64,000 bases of DNA from Lineus longissimus (taxonomy: Eukaryota > Nemertea > Pilidiophora > Heteronemertea > Lineidae). The translations under genes and the position numbers were made by a program. Positions within the stretch are counted from its first letter, which is position 1; every line of letters begins with the position of its first letter. The notes under the pieces were generated by a model. The model searched no databases, was not told the origin of the DNA, and worked only from the letters and a program-made list of their open reading frames with translations. The stretch is from positions 26,615,491 through 26,679,490 of the forward strand of contig NC_088310.1 of NCBI RefSeq assembly GCF_910592395.1. Direction: 5' to 3'. Below, one piece after another: positions 40,938 to 52,799 of the stretch.

Positions 40938-43900
40938 ATGAGCAGGCCACAAGATGCATCACAAGGGGAAATAATCCACCTGAATGTCGGTGGGACGAGG
41001 TAAAGGAATGCTCCAAAATCTGCCCTGCCCCTGCCCTCTCAATCATATTTTTGCTTGGACTAGGCCTACCTTCAAACCGGTGTATTTTCTTATGCTGCAT
41101 AAACTGTTTTTGCGTCATATCCATGGTAGTGCGTCTTGCATGTCCTCATGCCCTTACGGCTTAGCAGTTAGCTTGGAGTTGGACTTCGCCGTTGGTACAC
41201 CTCCGACTCGGTCGAGATATCTTATCTAGCAGCTAGCCCGTGGCCAGCATTTCATAGAAGCCTAGCTATAGCTAGCTGTAGGTTGACTGGTAGAAGTATC
41301 CTGAATGTTCATCATTCAACTACTCAGCTTTTCCTGGTTTGTTGCAGGTTTTCGACATCAAGACAGACATTGACATGGGTCCAGGACTCATTCTTCACAA
41401 GGTATGATTTGACAACTTCGATTTCTTTCAATAGATTTATTGGCTGCCCAGGTTGTGATTGACCTGAGATGAATTTATAGCACTGAAGAGTCTTTGGTTT
41501 TTCAATTATTTGAATTTTGTCTTGAAACGAATGCAACCTAGTGTACTATATACATGTATTGGCCAATTCACCTGATTATTCTGTGACCCAAATGAGGTAA
41601 AGCCTGTGGTGTAGATGCAGCTGGGCTATCTAAATAATATATTATGCCCTGTTCTCTTTGCAGTTTACTAAGCGGCAGAATCTCTTCTCTGCGTGATGAA
41701 ACAAATGCAGTAAGTGAAGTATAATGTAACTTCAGTGATTAGGAAATGTGTTGTTTTGAGTCCTTGTTTGTAGAAGGTAGACTTTTCAGCTACCTTTGTC
41801 CTTGTAGAGCACCTTGCCACAGAGGACTGAGTGTGTGTTATGTAGAACGAGCCTGTACTCTTACTATGATGGACAGGCTGCCACTTTGGTCAGGCACCAG
41901 TACTGCATGCAGTCTAATTGAGAAGATTATGTTCTTGGGGAGAAGTTATTAACAGGATAGTCATAAGCAACAAAATTATGAGTTCAACTATCACAGTGTT
42001 CTGATATGTGCATTTGAAATTGGACAGATATGGAGGATTTACTGAAGTTTTTCTTTTACAAATGCCAGATTTCATCTTCACAAATTTTCTTTTTCTTTAC
42101 AGATTTTCATTGACAGAGATCCTAAATTGTTTAGCATTATATTAAACTATCTCAGGACAAAGGATGTGAACCTTAGGTAAGCACCTTGACCAGCATGAAC
42201 ATGATACTTGTGGTAGTGTTGTATAGTGATTAAGTCAATCAATTGGATTCAAAGTAATCTGATGTATTCAAGACTCCCTGTTTTATATGCTGCCTTTTTT
42301 GAAGATGATCATATCTGGAATTGGAAAAAATGGTAATGTGCTGAATCAAATGGGGGAGGAAAAAAAGTTCCTAGTTTTAATGGCCTTTTTCTTTTATAGA
42401 GATGTTGACTGCTCTACCCTTCGCCATGAGGCAGAATATTATGGAATTATACCCTTAGGTAAGTTCTTGTTCGTATATGAATTAAAAAACTCTGTCCTAT
42501 TCGAGTGTTTGTAAATTGCTTTGAAAATATAAATAACAAGCTCTCGGAACATTTCTTATTTATCTTGATGCCAACCATAATTCATGATCTCTAAGGTTGA
42601 TTTCGTTTTTGCAGTGCGTCGACTTGTCCTGTGTGAGGATATAGAGAATGTGTCGTGTGGTGATGTCCTCTTCCATGGTTATCTGCAGCCGCCTTGTAAG
42701 TTATGCTTTAACACAATTGCTTCCTAGTGTAGGCCAAGGTAGGATGTTGTTTCGGTTGACAGCTTCTTTAATCACAGTGCATGGTTGCATTGGATAGCCA
42801 AACCACGCACACTAAACGTCAGAATAACAATGACACATGTATTTGTCTTGTTTTTTGGGTGTTTGACTGGAATTATTTACCTGGAAATAATTAAAAACAT
42901 CTCCACTTTCAGCGCCACCTGTAATGGATCCGGCCAGTCGCCGACAGTCTGTGTCCAGCATAGAAGCCGAGTTACCACGTGACTGTCCTGTATTCATCCC
43001 CTCACGAAGAGCAGGGGAATCGCCTTCGAGGTGTTCAGTCCATACGGCATCCTCTGATCATTCAGGGAGGACACTTAGATCAGATTTATGCACAACAATT
43101 CCTCCCCCTGGTAAGTAGAGATCATAAGCAAATGGGTTCTTTTGAGGAAGACTTTGAGGACGCGGCTGACATGGTGACTCAATGTTTTAGCACTATCAAT
43201 GTCCTAGACTTCAGGTTATCTTAGGGAGAGAGATGAAAACATTTACACCAAATTGTCATCTGAATCCTGGGCCGGTTTCCATTTGTGTTAAAACGATGGT
43301 TCTCGTCTCTACAGGTATGCCAGTGAGCTGGATGGATCCAATGCAAGTGTGCGTCGTCAGAGGTCATCATAACTGGATTGCTGTGGCTTATCCTCACTTT
43401 GTCTGCTGTTACAGGTGAGTATTGCATTGAATGTAACAGGGTCGAGGTGGAATCAGTGATTCTCTATACCAGTGTGCCTATACAACAATAATGTCTAACC
43501 AGCTGTGTGAATGTTAGCGGACCTTATTCAAATGACAGTGAAAGGCATGACCAGCCAGGATCAGTTGCGGAGCAAAATGAATTTTTCTGGTAATTGCGTA
43601 CAATAATCAGGCTTGCAATATGAGTTGTTTGATAGAGGGGTTAAATTCAAATCGGTTTCTTTCCAGAATGAAGGATTCCACTGGATGGCATTTAGCGTGG
43701 ACAAGTCCTTACCTCTGTAGCTTTATCGAACGCATCGCAATAAATGCCAAGCTGACCAACCCAAACTTAGACAACACGTCCAAGATGGTCGCCGTGGCAT
43801 CTGGAAGTCAGATCAAGCTGTGGACCATCAAAGATGGAGGAGAGAATCGAGAGATCGGCATCTTTAATCTGTCCGTTCATGTGGACCACTTGTTCTTCAT

Positions 43901-46444
43901 AGGGAGCCAGCTCGTTGCTTTGAGTCACACTGGCAAGGTTGGAGTTTGGCACGCGATGACTCAGAATTGGCAGGTACGGTGATAATTTTGAATAATGTAG
44001 AATTGGTTGAATATGTGAAAGCACATACAATTGGAAACAATACAATACAAAGTACTTATAGCCCTTTCCAAGATGCCGTCCTCAAAGTCCTGATCTCCTC
44101 ACCATTGACTACATTATCAGATTCTATTTTTGTTTCAGATTCAAGATGTGGTGCCGATCACCAGCTACGACACGGCTGGTTCTTTCCTGCTCCTTGGCTG
44201 CAATAACGGCTCAATCTATTACATCGATATGCAGAAGTTCCCATTACGCATGAAAGATAATGACCTCTTAGTGACAGAACTGTATAAAGATCCCAGTAGT
44301 GATAGTGTGACAGCATTAAGTGTGTATCTAACTCCAAAAACTAGTAAGTGTCAGTCATGTAACCGTTCCAGTTGGTGCAATCTTTGTAGAATGATTTGAC
44401 ATTGTATGACCGTAGATCTTTGGATGAATATTGATCCCTTTTCTGTAATTGTTGGCACTTAGTGACTTGTAACCAGTATTCTACATGAGTTTTTGAATGT
44501 GTGTGGACCTTTGAAGGTTTGTGTTTCATTACGTTAACTTCTCTTCAGGTCTAAGCGGGAATTGGATTGAGATAGCCTATGGTACGAGTGCGGGTAATGT
44601 GAGGGTCATCGTCCAGCATCCCGAAACAGTCGGTCAAGGTCCACAGCTCTTCCAGACTTTCAGTGTCCACCGAAGTCCAGTTTCCAAAGTCCTATTGTCA
44701 GAGAAACATCTTGTGTCGGGTAAGTTAAGAATAGAATGGAACGGTAACCGCAATTCCAAAACCGTAACCCTTTCTTTCAAGTTAGACATCTAAGTCATTT
44801 GGCTCCTCATGAGCTATTCCAGTCCTCTGGTACATTGCCACTTAAGCTAACTTTCATTGTTGTGCTTGTACCTTTGTCATTTATTCTGATTTTCTTTCAT
44901 AACCTTACCTTCCTTCTACCTTTCAGTGTGCTCCGACTCGAACCACGTGCGTACGTGGAGCGTGACCAGATTCCGCGGCATGATTTCTACCCAGCCCGGT
45001 TCTATGCCTGTAGCATCATTCAAGATTGTCTCATTGGAAACAGTAGAACCTCTGCTGACATACATGGCAGGAAATGACTTTGGTAAGGAGTGTGGAGTCA
45101 TCTTCCCAACTGTTTACACTTTGCCAAGTCTCCTTCAAAATCTATTGTCTGTTAAGCACAAGTGCTCGGTAAAGATGATCGGAGCCACCTCTGTCAATGC
45201 CAGTACTTCAATTGATTTTACTTTCTTCAGGTCCGTTCGGTGAACAAGATGACCAGCAGGTGTTTGTCCAGAAGGTTGTGCCTCAGACGGATCGCCTCTT
45301 TGTCAGAATGTCATCCAATGGCAAAAGGTAGGAAGCATGCTGAGCATGAGGGGCAGAGACTGGCCAAAGACAGAGTAACCAAGCAAACTTGGGGAGGAGA
45401 TTCTTGAAGACAGAAGAAGAATTATTTGTAGAATTTACCATTGGTCATCATGAGAGAGGGTGCTCGACCTCGAGTACAGCTTCTCATCAAATTTCTCATC
45501 TGTTTCAGGATTTGTGTGATCAAGTCTGTAGATGGCAGCACCATCAGTGCATTCAGTGTTCATGAGTGTGAAGGGTCTAGTCGCATGGGCTCCAGGCCAA
45601 GACGTTACATATTTACAGGACATTCAAACGGGAGCATACAGGTAGGTTGACATCAGAGTTGACAGGTACTCTTGGCTCAAGAAGGCTAAATGTATCTAAG
45701 ACCATGGATCCTTGAACCACAGGTGGTGGCAGAGATGGTCTAATTTAGTCTGGCTGCAAGTTTGCAGTAGCCATTACGTATTGTTTGAGTGAGCTAGCAT
45801 GAAGCTCAGCTAGGCGGATACTGTAAACTGAACTGCCTGATTCAACCCAAAGACTGGTGTTTATTTGTGTTATCAGATATCATATCTTGCATATCTTTTT
45901 CAGATGTGGGACCTTACTACTGCTCTAGACTTTGCTTCCAAGGCAGATAATGGTGAGTTGATTATCAGACTTGTCCTGTTGAGTGCCTTCTTGTTTTAAC
46001 TCGAGAAAATCTATGCTTCCAGAGGACAGTATGTATGTCCTCTGGATCCTCTTGAAGTTCGGAATGGGTGTCGTTCTCATTAGTCACCTTTTATTCAAGT
46101 TTAAGTGTGTAGTTGCTAAACATCTGTTAAAAAAGGGGCTTATGTGGTTTGCAGAAGATGTGTGTTTCGTTCTTCTGCTAATTCAGCCATATCCTCAATC
46201 GGTCCTATAGTCCTACATTCCCTTTCTCATTACAGATCATGAACACGGTGGTCCATCTCCACAGGAGCTTGTCAAGCTTCTCGATCAATGTGACATCAGT
46301 AACTCCCGCAACACGACACCATCAGTGAGCCCATCTCCGTCTGCAATGTCATCCAATTCTAACCAATTCATTCGGAGGGCGATGGCAAATTTGACAGAAG
46401 GTGCCCATTTGCCTAAACCGTGTTCCCCCATGGCAAAGTTCTGA
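40938..46444 (+). CDS. KCTD3: BTB/POZ and WD-repeat protein of the KCTD3/SHKBP1 family, complete
   Basis: KCTD3 and SHKBP1 are vertebrate paralogues with a T1-type BTB domain followed by a WD-repeat propeller; KCTD3 modulates HCN3 channels and SHKBP1 binds SH3KBP1. Sixteen coding exons with matching phases: 40938-40999, 41348-41401, 41664-41709, 42103-42176, 42400-42458, 42615-42695, 42913-43110, 43315-43414, 43667-43973, 44139-44343, 44549-44719, 44927-45082, 45231-45327, 45509-45641, 45904-45952, 46236-46444, giving 612 aa. The BTB domain (about 11-105) starts [18 protein letters not shown] and contains [19 protein letters not shown] serine-rich linker follows, then WD-type blades ([30 protein letters not shown]). 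It ends soon after the propeller, shorter than human KCTD3 (815 aa) or SHKBP1 (707 aa). The symbol is chosen at family level; invertebrates may have one pro-orthologue. AATAAA signals occur at 46852 and 47516. Confidence 0.92.
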
Positions 46445-47500
46445 AACATGCTGCCTGCTTCCACATCTCTGCAAGGTTGTGCTACCATTTATGACTGTAT
46501 TTTCCCGTTTGCTTCAAGGAAAAGGGATGTTAAAACTGATGTCTAAAAACTTGGATTCTTGTGCTGAAAGCTATTCCCCCACTCATGCAGAGATCTGGAA
46601 GCGGCAAAACCTTACTCTGGAAGCCAGCTAAAATGACTTTTCTTTCTTATGTCAAGGTGTGTAATCTGTAATTGGAGAACCAATGGAGGATATGAGTATA
46701 GATGTACATTTGGAATGTGAATAATCCTTTGATATGTTCTTTTCAAGCAAGTTAATTGTGTAAATTATCTGTAATTTCTGTATATTGGAGGTTGTGATTT
46801 ATTTTAAAGGTGCTGCTTTAGCTTGAGTGTTAAAGGTCCCATTTATGTAAAAATAAATGTTCTCAATTCCCAAGCTGTGTAGTAACATTGTCAGTGTGGA
46901 TGTATAGATACAGATTATGCGGAGTCCGTGGGGTTGTGATTCGGGATTGGAGCTCATAATCTCGAGGTTATGGGTTCAACTCCTGATAGAACTGCTATTT
47001 TAGAGTGTTCCAAAACTGTTCATTTCAGATTGAACTAGTCGATGTATGTTCTCAAAATCAATGTTAAGTCTTTATTTGCATTTCCATGTTGATAGGAAAG
47101 ATATGTGCTTGTTAAATTCACCTTGTAGGAGAGATTGTACTAGGAAGAGTTTTAGGCTTTGGAACAAAAAACTGATTGTTATCAGCTGACGGAAATGATA
47201 ACTAGGTCTAAAGGACTGTTGCAGTTTTGATGGCTTTGTTTGTAACAAGCAAGGTTTCAGGGGTCTTTGGGGGGTGGGGCTCTAGGTTGGCACCACCTTA
47301 CTCCAAGGGTGTAGGCGGGGTAAGGCTCGTAGTTGGGGCGAACTTGGGATAGTGTACTTGTTGTAAACATTAACTTCTATTTATTTACTTGTTCCTGTTT
47401 CTCTAATGTAATTAATTGAAATAATATTGTTTAAAATGGATGGATTTTTACAGTAAATTTATCTTTTAAGGGTACTTACGAATTTGTCTGTTTTTGTTAG
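46445..47500 (+). other. KCTD3 3' UTR with tRNA-like SINE candidate
   Basis: About 1 kb after the KCTD3 stop. An AATAAA at 46852-46857 would give a short UTR. The 46921-46990 segment has a tRNA-like B box (GGGTTCAACTCC) and resembles a tRNA-derived SINE head, but its A box is poor. No coding exon is seen. Confidence 0.45.
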
Positions 47501-47628
47501 ACAATAGGTGATATGAATAAAGACTAGCAAATGCTTTTACTCCGGTTTTGTACAGGAAGGCCTAGTGTAAATGTTCATGGAGATTTAGATAAAAGCATTT
47601 GCTAGTCTTTATTCATATCACCCATTGT
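47501..47628. repeat. Near-perfect 39-bp inverted repeat (hairpin) at the KCTD3 3' end
   Basis: Left arm 47501-47539 and right arm 47590-47628 are complementary at 38 of 39 positions, with a 50-nt loop. The left arm contains the poly(A) signal AATAAA (47516-47521). The right arm borders the satellite array that follows. The perfection suggests a recent fold-back duplication. Confidence 0.85.
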
Positions 47629-47829
47629 CAACACCAGTACGAAAGCCATGTTGTCATGACGGACGGAAGATGGACAAGAGAATGTACCTCCTGCCAACCA
47701 AATCTGACAGGGACAATAGTCCTACCGTTTCCTTGCTTCCTAGAGCAAGCAAGGAAATGGTAGACACTGTCCAAACTTGGCCAGGAAGTGTCACTTCTGG
47801 CCAAATTATACCAAGATTGTGTTGCGACT

Positions 47830-48990
47830 TGGCTGTCATGCCATGTGCCCAAGACAGTAAGACTGCCTCAAGCACAGCCATACTAAATATGAGAACTTGG
47901 CTGTCCCTTGGTGTGGCAGAGACAGCGAGCCTACCACAAGCACAACCAGACCGAATAAGGCACATTGCTGTCCCAGCATGAGGCCTAGACAACGTGACAC
48001 AATCAGACTGAACTAGAGGACATGGCTATCCCACCGTGTGGCAGAGACTGTGAGACTGCCTCAAGCACAGCCATACCAAATAGGAGGACTGGGCTGTCCC
48101 TTAGTGTGGCAGAGACTACCACAAGCACAACCAGACCGAATATGGCACATTGCTGTCCAAGCATGTGGCTGAGACAATGTGACACAATCAGACTGAACTA
48201 TAGGACATGGCTGTCCCACCATGTGCAGAGACTGTGAGACTGCCTCAAGCACATCCATACCAAATATGAGGACTTGGCTGTCCCTTAGTGTGGCAGAGAC
48301 TACCACAAGCACAACCAGACCGAATAAGGCTCATTGCTGTCCCAGCATGAGGCCGAGACAGTGTGACACAATCAGACTGAACTATAGGACATGGCTGTCC
48401 CACCGTGTGGCAGAGACTGTGAGACTGCCACAAGCACAACCAGACCAAAGAAGGGCCAATGGCTGTCATACTGTGTGGCTGAGACGGTGTGACTGGCACA
48501 AGCCTAATCAGGCCGAATAGGGGACGACAAGACTGCTACAAGCACAACCAGACCAGAGAACGGGTCATCCCAAGTGGCCGAGACGGACTGTCACCATCAC
48601 AACCACACCGAAGAGGGAGCCATAGATGTGCCACCGTGTGCCGAGACGGCGAGGCTACTACAAGTACAAGTACAAGTACCAGACCAGAGAAGGGATCATC
48701 CCAAGTGGCCGAGACGGTTGGACTGACACCATCACAACCACACTGACGAGGGAGCCATGGCTGTCCCACCGTGTGGCCGAGACGGCGAGGCTGCTACAGG
48801 TACAACCAGACCAGAGAACGGGACATCCCAAGTGGCCGAGTCGTTTGGATTGTCACCGTCACAACTGTCCCACCGCGTGGCCGAGACGCGAGACAGCCAT
48901 AAGCACAACCAGACCGAATGGGATGACTGGCTGTCCCACCGTGTGGCCGACACAGCGAGACTGCCATAGCACAACATGGTGGAACGTAGA
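47830..48990. repeat. Satellite array, about 62-bp monomer with 185-bp higher-order unit
   Basis: Monomers carry CAAGCACAACCAGACCGAAT and GGCTGTCCCACCGTGTGGC with GAGAC links. In 48018-48400 every third monomer is closest, giving higher-order copies that start GGACATGGCT at 48018, 48203 and 48387 (185 and 184 bp). The right part (48500-48980) is more diverged and contains a (GTACAA)n tract near 48660. Open frames across it are by-products. Confidence 0.8.
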
Positions 48991-49374
48991 AGCAGGGTCA
49001 TTAATGAGTTTTTCGAACCCTCGATGAAGAATGCCAGACATATCCGAGCAACACGCCCTCGTCCTCGAGTGGTACTCTCAGCCGGAGCTCGAGTCCACTT
49101 GGTGGTCTCCTGGTGACAAATATGCACAGTTAGGGAATGGCCCACCTGGCACGTGGCTAGTCTGACAGATTGGTAAAAGCTCATAATTCATAACATTGGC
49201 ATTTATAGGTACTTAATCCCCTTTATTAGTCTGAAGGACCGTGATATGGGGCAAGTAACGGAACGGGTGGGTTGAATAATGAACTCAATACTCAGCATGA
49301 TATGGGTCTACATAGTGTTGGGCCGATTATCCTAGCTACCATCGGGTTCAACTGCGAGCCATGACTTTTCAATA

Positions 49375-49622
49375 CCTCGGAGTCAGATATCAGAAGCGCA
49401 TAATAGAACCCTTCATCCCTTCAACACACTATCCTAGGACACTTAAAACTGTTACACAGGCATAGTTGTCACATCCTGAGACACGTTCATAAAGATATAC
49501 CTCGGAGTCAGAGATCAGAAGCGCATAATATAATCCTTCGTCCCTGGAACACACTATCCTAGGACACTTAAAACTGTTACACAGGCATGGTTGTCGAATC
49601 CTGAGACACGTTCATAAAGACC
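49375..49622. repeat. Recent 125-bp tandem duplication
   Basis: CCTCGGAGTCAGATATCAGA at 49375 recurs as CCTCGGAGTCAGAGATCAGA at 49500, and the two copies stay nearly identical through ACACGTTCATAAAGA. Two copies, 125-bp period, few differences. Confidence 0.85.
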
Positions 49623-49640
49623 GAACAACTTCTAATGAAA

Positions 49641-49700
49641 CGACACTCGGACGCAGTAGATTGGCTTCATTCGTTCCAATAGAAAGACTATTAAAGGAAA
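49641..49700 (+). repeat. Diverged copy of the dispersed CGGACGCAGTGGACC element
   Basis: CGACACTCGGACGCAGTAGA matches the element core with a one-base deletion and later substitutions. It lies just past the stop codon of the minus-strand coiled-coil gene. Confidence 0.4.
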
Positions 49701-49736
49701 CCTCGGCCGTCTTTCAATTCGACCGTTGTGATTGTT

Positions 49737-50765
49737 TCAACTGATTTCTGGCAGACTTATGGAGCGTCTGTGTAACCCACCTAGATTATCTCCGTGCATC
49801 GTCGTCACGAATGTTTTACTCTTCCCTTTACCACTCACCAACAAAGAGTCATTTTCTCCCATCAAAATACTTTTCCTTCTGCCACTTTTAAGCGAATCCT
49901 TTTCCCCCTTTTCGCCATTTTCGTCAATTTTTGGTAAGGCGAGGGCACCTGTAGTTTGAAGTTCTTTCAAAATAGACAAGTCTTCCTGAGACATCGACAT
50001 CATTTTCCCACGCAACTGTTGCCTGATCTCTGGGAGAGACAACGTCACCTCCGCGTCGTCTGCTGCAGTCCCATTCTCCTTCTCATGATTACGCTTGCAT
50101 TCTCTTTCCTTGCGGTGTTGATCCCGGAACATCTGCCGAACGAATGTCATGGACTTTTCCCTGTCCACGATCCTTCCAGGAGCCAGCCTCGGCCGCCTGA
50201 TGGACGCAGTATAATCCGGGTTGCCGGCCCACTGAGAGAGGTCCACCATAGACTGGCTCTTCTTTGGCTTGGGTTTCTCTTCAAAAACCTCCGTCGACTC
50301 CGCCGATTTTGACTGTCGCCTCTCGCGCTTCTCGGCGTCTGCTTCGCTCCCCTTTGCTTTGCAGTCGTCAACAAATTTATGAATCCGACTGTATAAAGAC
50401 ATCCTAGTTGCATTCATGCTGTCATTATTTTTCTTACTACTCTTACCTAGAGCTACCATCATATTCAGGAGGTTGGTTTTTTTCTTCACCTTGCCCCAAC
50501 CCACCGCTCCCAATTTCTCTCTCTGGCGCCTCTTCGCCTCCTGGTTTTTCTTCACCTCTTCCGCTTCTGTTTTCAGCCTCCAGGCATGTTTCTTCTCTTC
50601 AAACAGCACATTATTGTTACTCAGTTTCCAAACCCGTTTCTCCACTTCCAAATCCTCCACATATTCCTTCAGTTTCAGGCTGAGGTGTTCATTCTTCTCG
50701 CGCGCTCGAAGGAACGAGCCAAGTGCATTCTCATCTCCCATGTTGAATTTGAAGACGCTCACCAA
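49737..50765 (-). CDS. Intronless coiled-coil protein of unknown function
   Basis: An uninterrupted 342-codon frame, by far the longest in this region and with normal protein composition. I do not recognise the family. It begins MVSVFKFNMGDENALGSF; the second methionine (residue 9) is an alternative start. Residues about 18-100 are strongly helical and charged (NEHLSLKLKEYVEDLEVEKR, then EEVKKNQEAKRRQREKLG), typical of a coiled coil. The middle and end are basic and serine-rich, with SQSMVDLSQWAGNPDYTAS and a short SLPEI motif that appears twice (SLPEIRQQLRGKM and the C-terminal HRRSISLPEIS). There is no signal peptide or membrane segment, so a cytoplasmic or nuclear protein is likely. A minus-strand AATAAA lies at 49222-49227, about 500 nt downstream. 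Absence of introns amid intron-rich neighbours is notable. Confidence 0.75.
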   Translation of the reverse strand: MVSVFKFNMGDENALGSFLRAREKNEHLSLKLKEYVEDLEVEKRVWKLSNNNVLFEEKKHAWRLKTEAEEVKKNQEAKRRQREKLGAVGWGKVKKKTNLLNMMVALGKSSKKNNDSMNATRMSLYSRIHKFVDDCKAKGSEADAEKRERRQSKSAESTEVFEEKPKPKKSQSMVDLSQWAGNPDYTASIRRPRLAPGRIVDREKSMTFVRQMFRDQHRKERECKRNHEKENGTAADDAEVTLSLPEIRQQLRGKMMSMSQEDLSILKELQTTGALALPKIDENGEKGEKDSLKSGRRKSILMGENDSLLVSGKGKSKTFVTTMHGDNLGGLHRRSISLPEIS

Positions 50766-52129
50766 AGGCCGAAACGACGCGGAATGGCGTCAAAGTCGTT
50801 ATTGTAATTGATCAAATGATTATAAGTAATAAATTCCGCAGTACTTCGACAAGAACTCCATATTGCTTCATAACACCGCATCAATGTCGTCTGCTCAACT
50901 GTCACTGTCCTTGGCGGTGGTCGCATTCTCGTCGCATGGCCGACGAAGATTATCAAATTCGCAATGAAAGTTTGTCTCCCTAGATAGAAGATCCTACTCC
51001 GAACAAAGAAGAACGACACATAATGTGGTGTTTATTGGTCCGTTTAATGAACCACTAAATGTCTTCTACAAACATTTACCGGCTGTCTTCTTCGATAACC
51101 CCTCAGAACAACTTGTTGTCTTTGTCGCGTTTTAGCGTTATTTCGGCTGAACGAATTCACAACATGCCCGGAGACAAAAGGGGACCCCTTTCCACTGGTA
51201 AAGACCAACTACTGGTACTCCTCAAGTGAAAAGTTCTTCCTGAATGGAAAGTTTTTGTTGAATCTCGTATCCATTTCTGACCCTTCATTAGTATCCTCTT
51301 TCAAACATTTGTCCTGCGGAGTTTCGTTTGGACCTCTCAACCTTGTCTTCACCGACTGAGGACAGTCTCTACTGGCTCGCCAATACAACGAACGAATCCT
51401 TCTATCTTACTGCGTCCTACGTGAGATTGGATGTCTCCGTCTAGCACGTCACAACCCAGGTTGTGACAAGCCAAATACGGACATATTCATGAATGTCAAT
51501 GGGTCCAAATCACCTGTTACACCGTGATACAGCTCTGTACACTTGGCCACGGACTGGCGGAGTGATCGACGCAAATCTCTGGTTTATTAGTCAGGATCAG
51601 GACTGTTACCGTTATGTGTTTAGATCGCATGTGGCCTACGCTTCAAGCCATGAAGTAGAAGCTCATTAATCTACCCACATGGCTTTAGCTAACGGAGAAG
51701 AAGGGATCACCTGAAATAGCCTAATTATAATCTTTTGGGATCAGGTCGCACCAAGTCTGAGCTGTGTCCCCGTTGGTTGTGACGACACCTAAGCCACTAT
51801 TGCCAAGGACAACCTGGGGAATCGGGAGGAAGCATGGAGTTAGCCTGTTTTTGACCTAATGGAGACCTTGTGCTTAACCGACACAAGAGTATTTCCAGAC
51901 AGCAAGAATGTGTGACCACTGGAGGCAAAGATTATACCACCAATGGCACACACCTGCGGGCCAATTGTGGTTGGTCCTCCGTTACCAATGAAGCATCGGG
52001 GCCTGTCACTGCTCCACGTTCGTCTCATGTGCCACCATGGGCCCTGTACTGATGCTTGCTGTTTGCGACTATACCTCCTGCTTCGCTAACTTGGGAGACA
52101 GGAGACCAAGTTGTGAAAGACATTTGGGC
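50766..52129. other. Intergenic DNA upstream of the coiled-coil gene
   Basis: Nothing recognised. The first few hundred bases should hold the promoter of the minus-strand gene. No strong motif was identified. Confidence 0.5.
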
Positions 52130-52610
52130 TATTCTTCCTTCCGCACCAGCCCCAAGTAGTGAAATTCAAGGGACTATTCCGCCTGCAACACCAGCCACAA
52201 GTGGTGAAAGACAAGGGGCTATTCCTCCTTCCGCACCAGCCCCAAGTTGTGAAAGACAAGGGACTATTCCGCCTGCTACACCAGCCACAAGTGGTGAAAG
52301 ACAGGCGACTATTCCTCCTGCTACACCAGCCACAAGTTGTGAAAGACAAGGGACTATTCCGCCTGCTACACCAGCCACAAGTTGTGAAAGACAAGGGACT
52401 ATTTCGCCTGCTACACCAGCCACAAGTTGTGAAAGACAAGGGACTATTCCTCCTGCTACACCTGCCATCGGTTGTGAACGACAGGGGACCAAGTTGTGAG
52501 ACAGGGCTATTCCTTCGGCTATACCAGTTTGTTGTGAAAGACAAGAGACTGTACCACCGGTTGAGACCACCAGATTAACCAACCACAAGTTGTGAGAGAC
52601 AGGGGAGCAA
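52130..52610 (+). repeat. 45-bp minisatellite, block A (forward)
   Basis: About ten units of 45 bp with the core CCAGCCACAAGTTGTGAAAG, then ACAAGGGACTATTCC, then GCCTGCTACA. Because 45 is a multiple of three, all frames stay open and one would read (GTIPPATPATSCERQ)n. The units are non-identical. The same unit recurs in the opposite orientation to the right. Confidence 0.9.
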
Positions 52611-52799
52611 CTTGTGAAAGACCTGGTGTTCAGACACAACCAATTCAATTGCTTCAAATGCATCAGCACCTTGCGAGACATAGCAGACAGCACGCATCAA
52701 TGGGACTTTGGTGGCAAATGAGCTGCGGCTCGAGGCCCATAACTACTGTTGGTGGTCCACCGATTCTGCCCCTTAGCTTTCAGTAGGGCAACCTTTCTT

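Noticed and set aside
46921-46990. Possible tRNA gene
   Set aside because: A B-box-like sequence is present but the A box is poor and cloverleaf arms do not pair; a SINE remnant is more likely.
47625-49184. Several overlapping 70-150 codon frames on both strands
   Set aside because: They all run across the 62-bp satellite and show only repeated peptides.
52056-52499. 147-codon + strand frame reading (GTIPPATPATSCERQ)n
   Set aside because: It coincides with the 45-bp minisatellite. All frames on both strands stay open because the unit is a multiple of three, and no leader, splice signals or non-repeat coding part was found.
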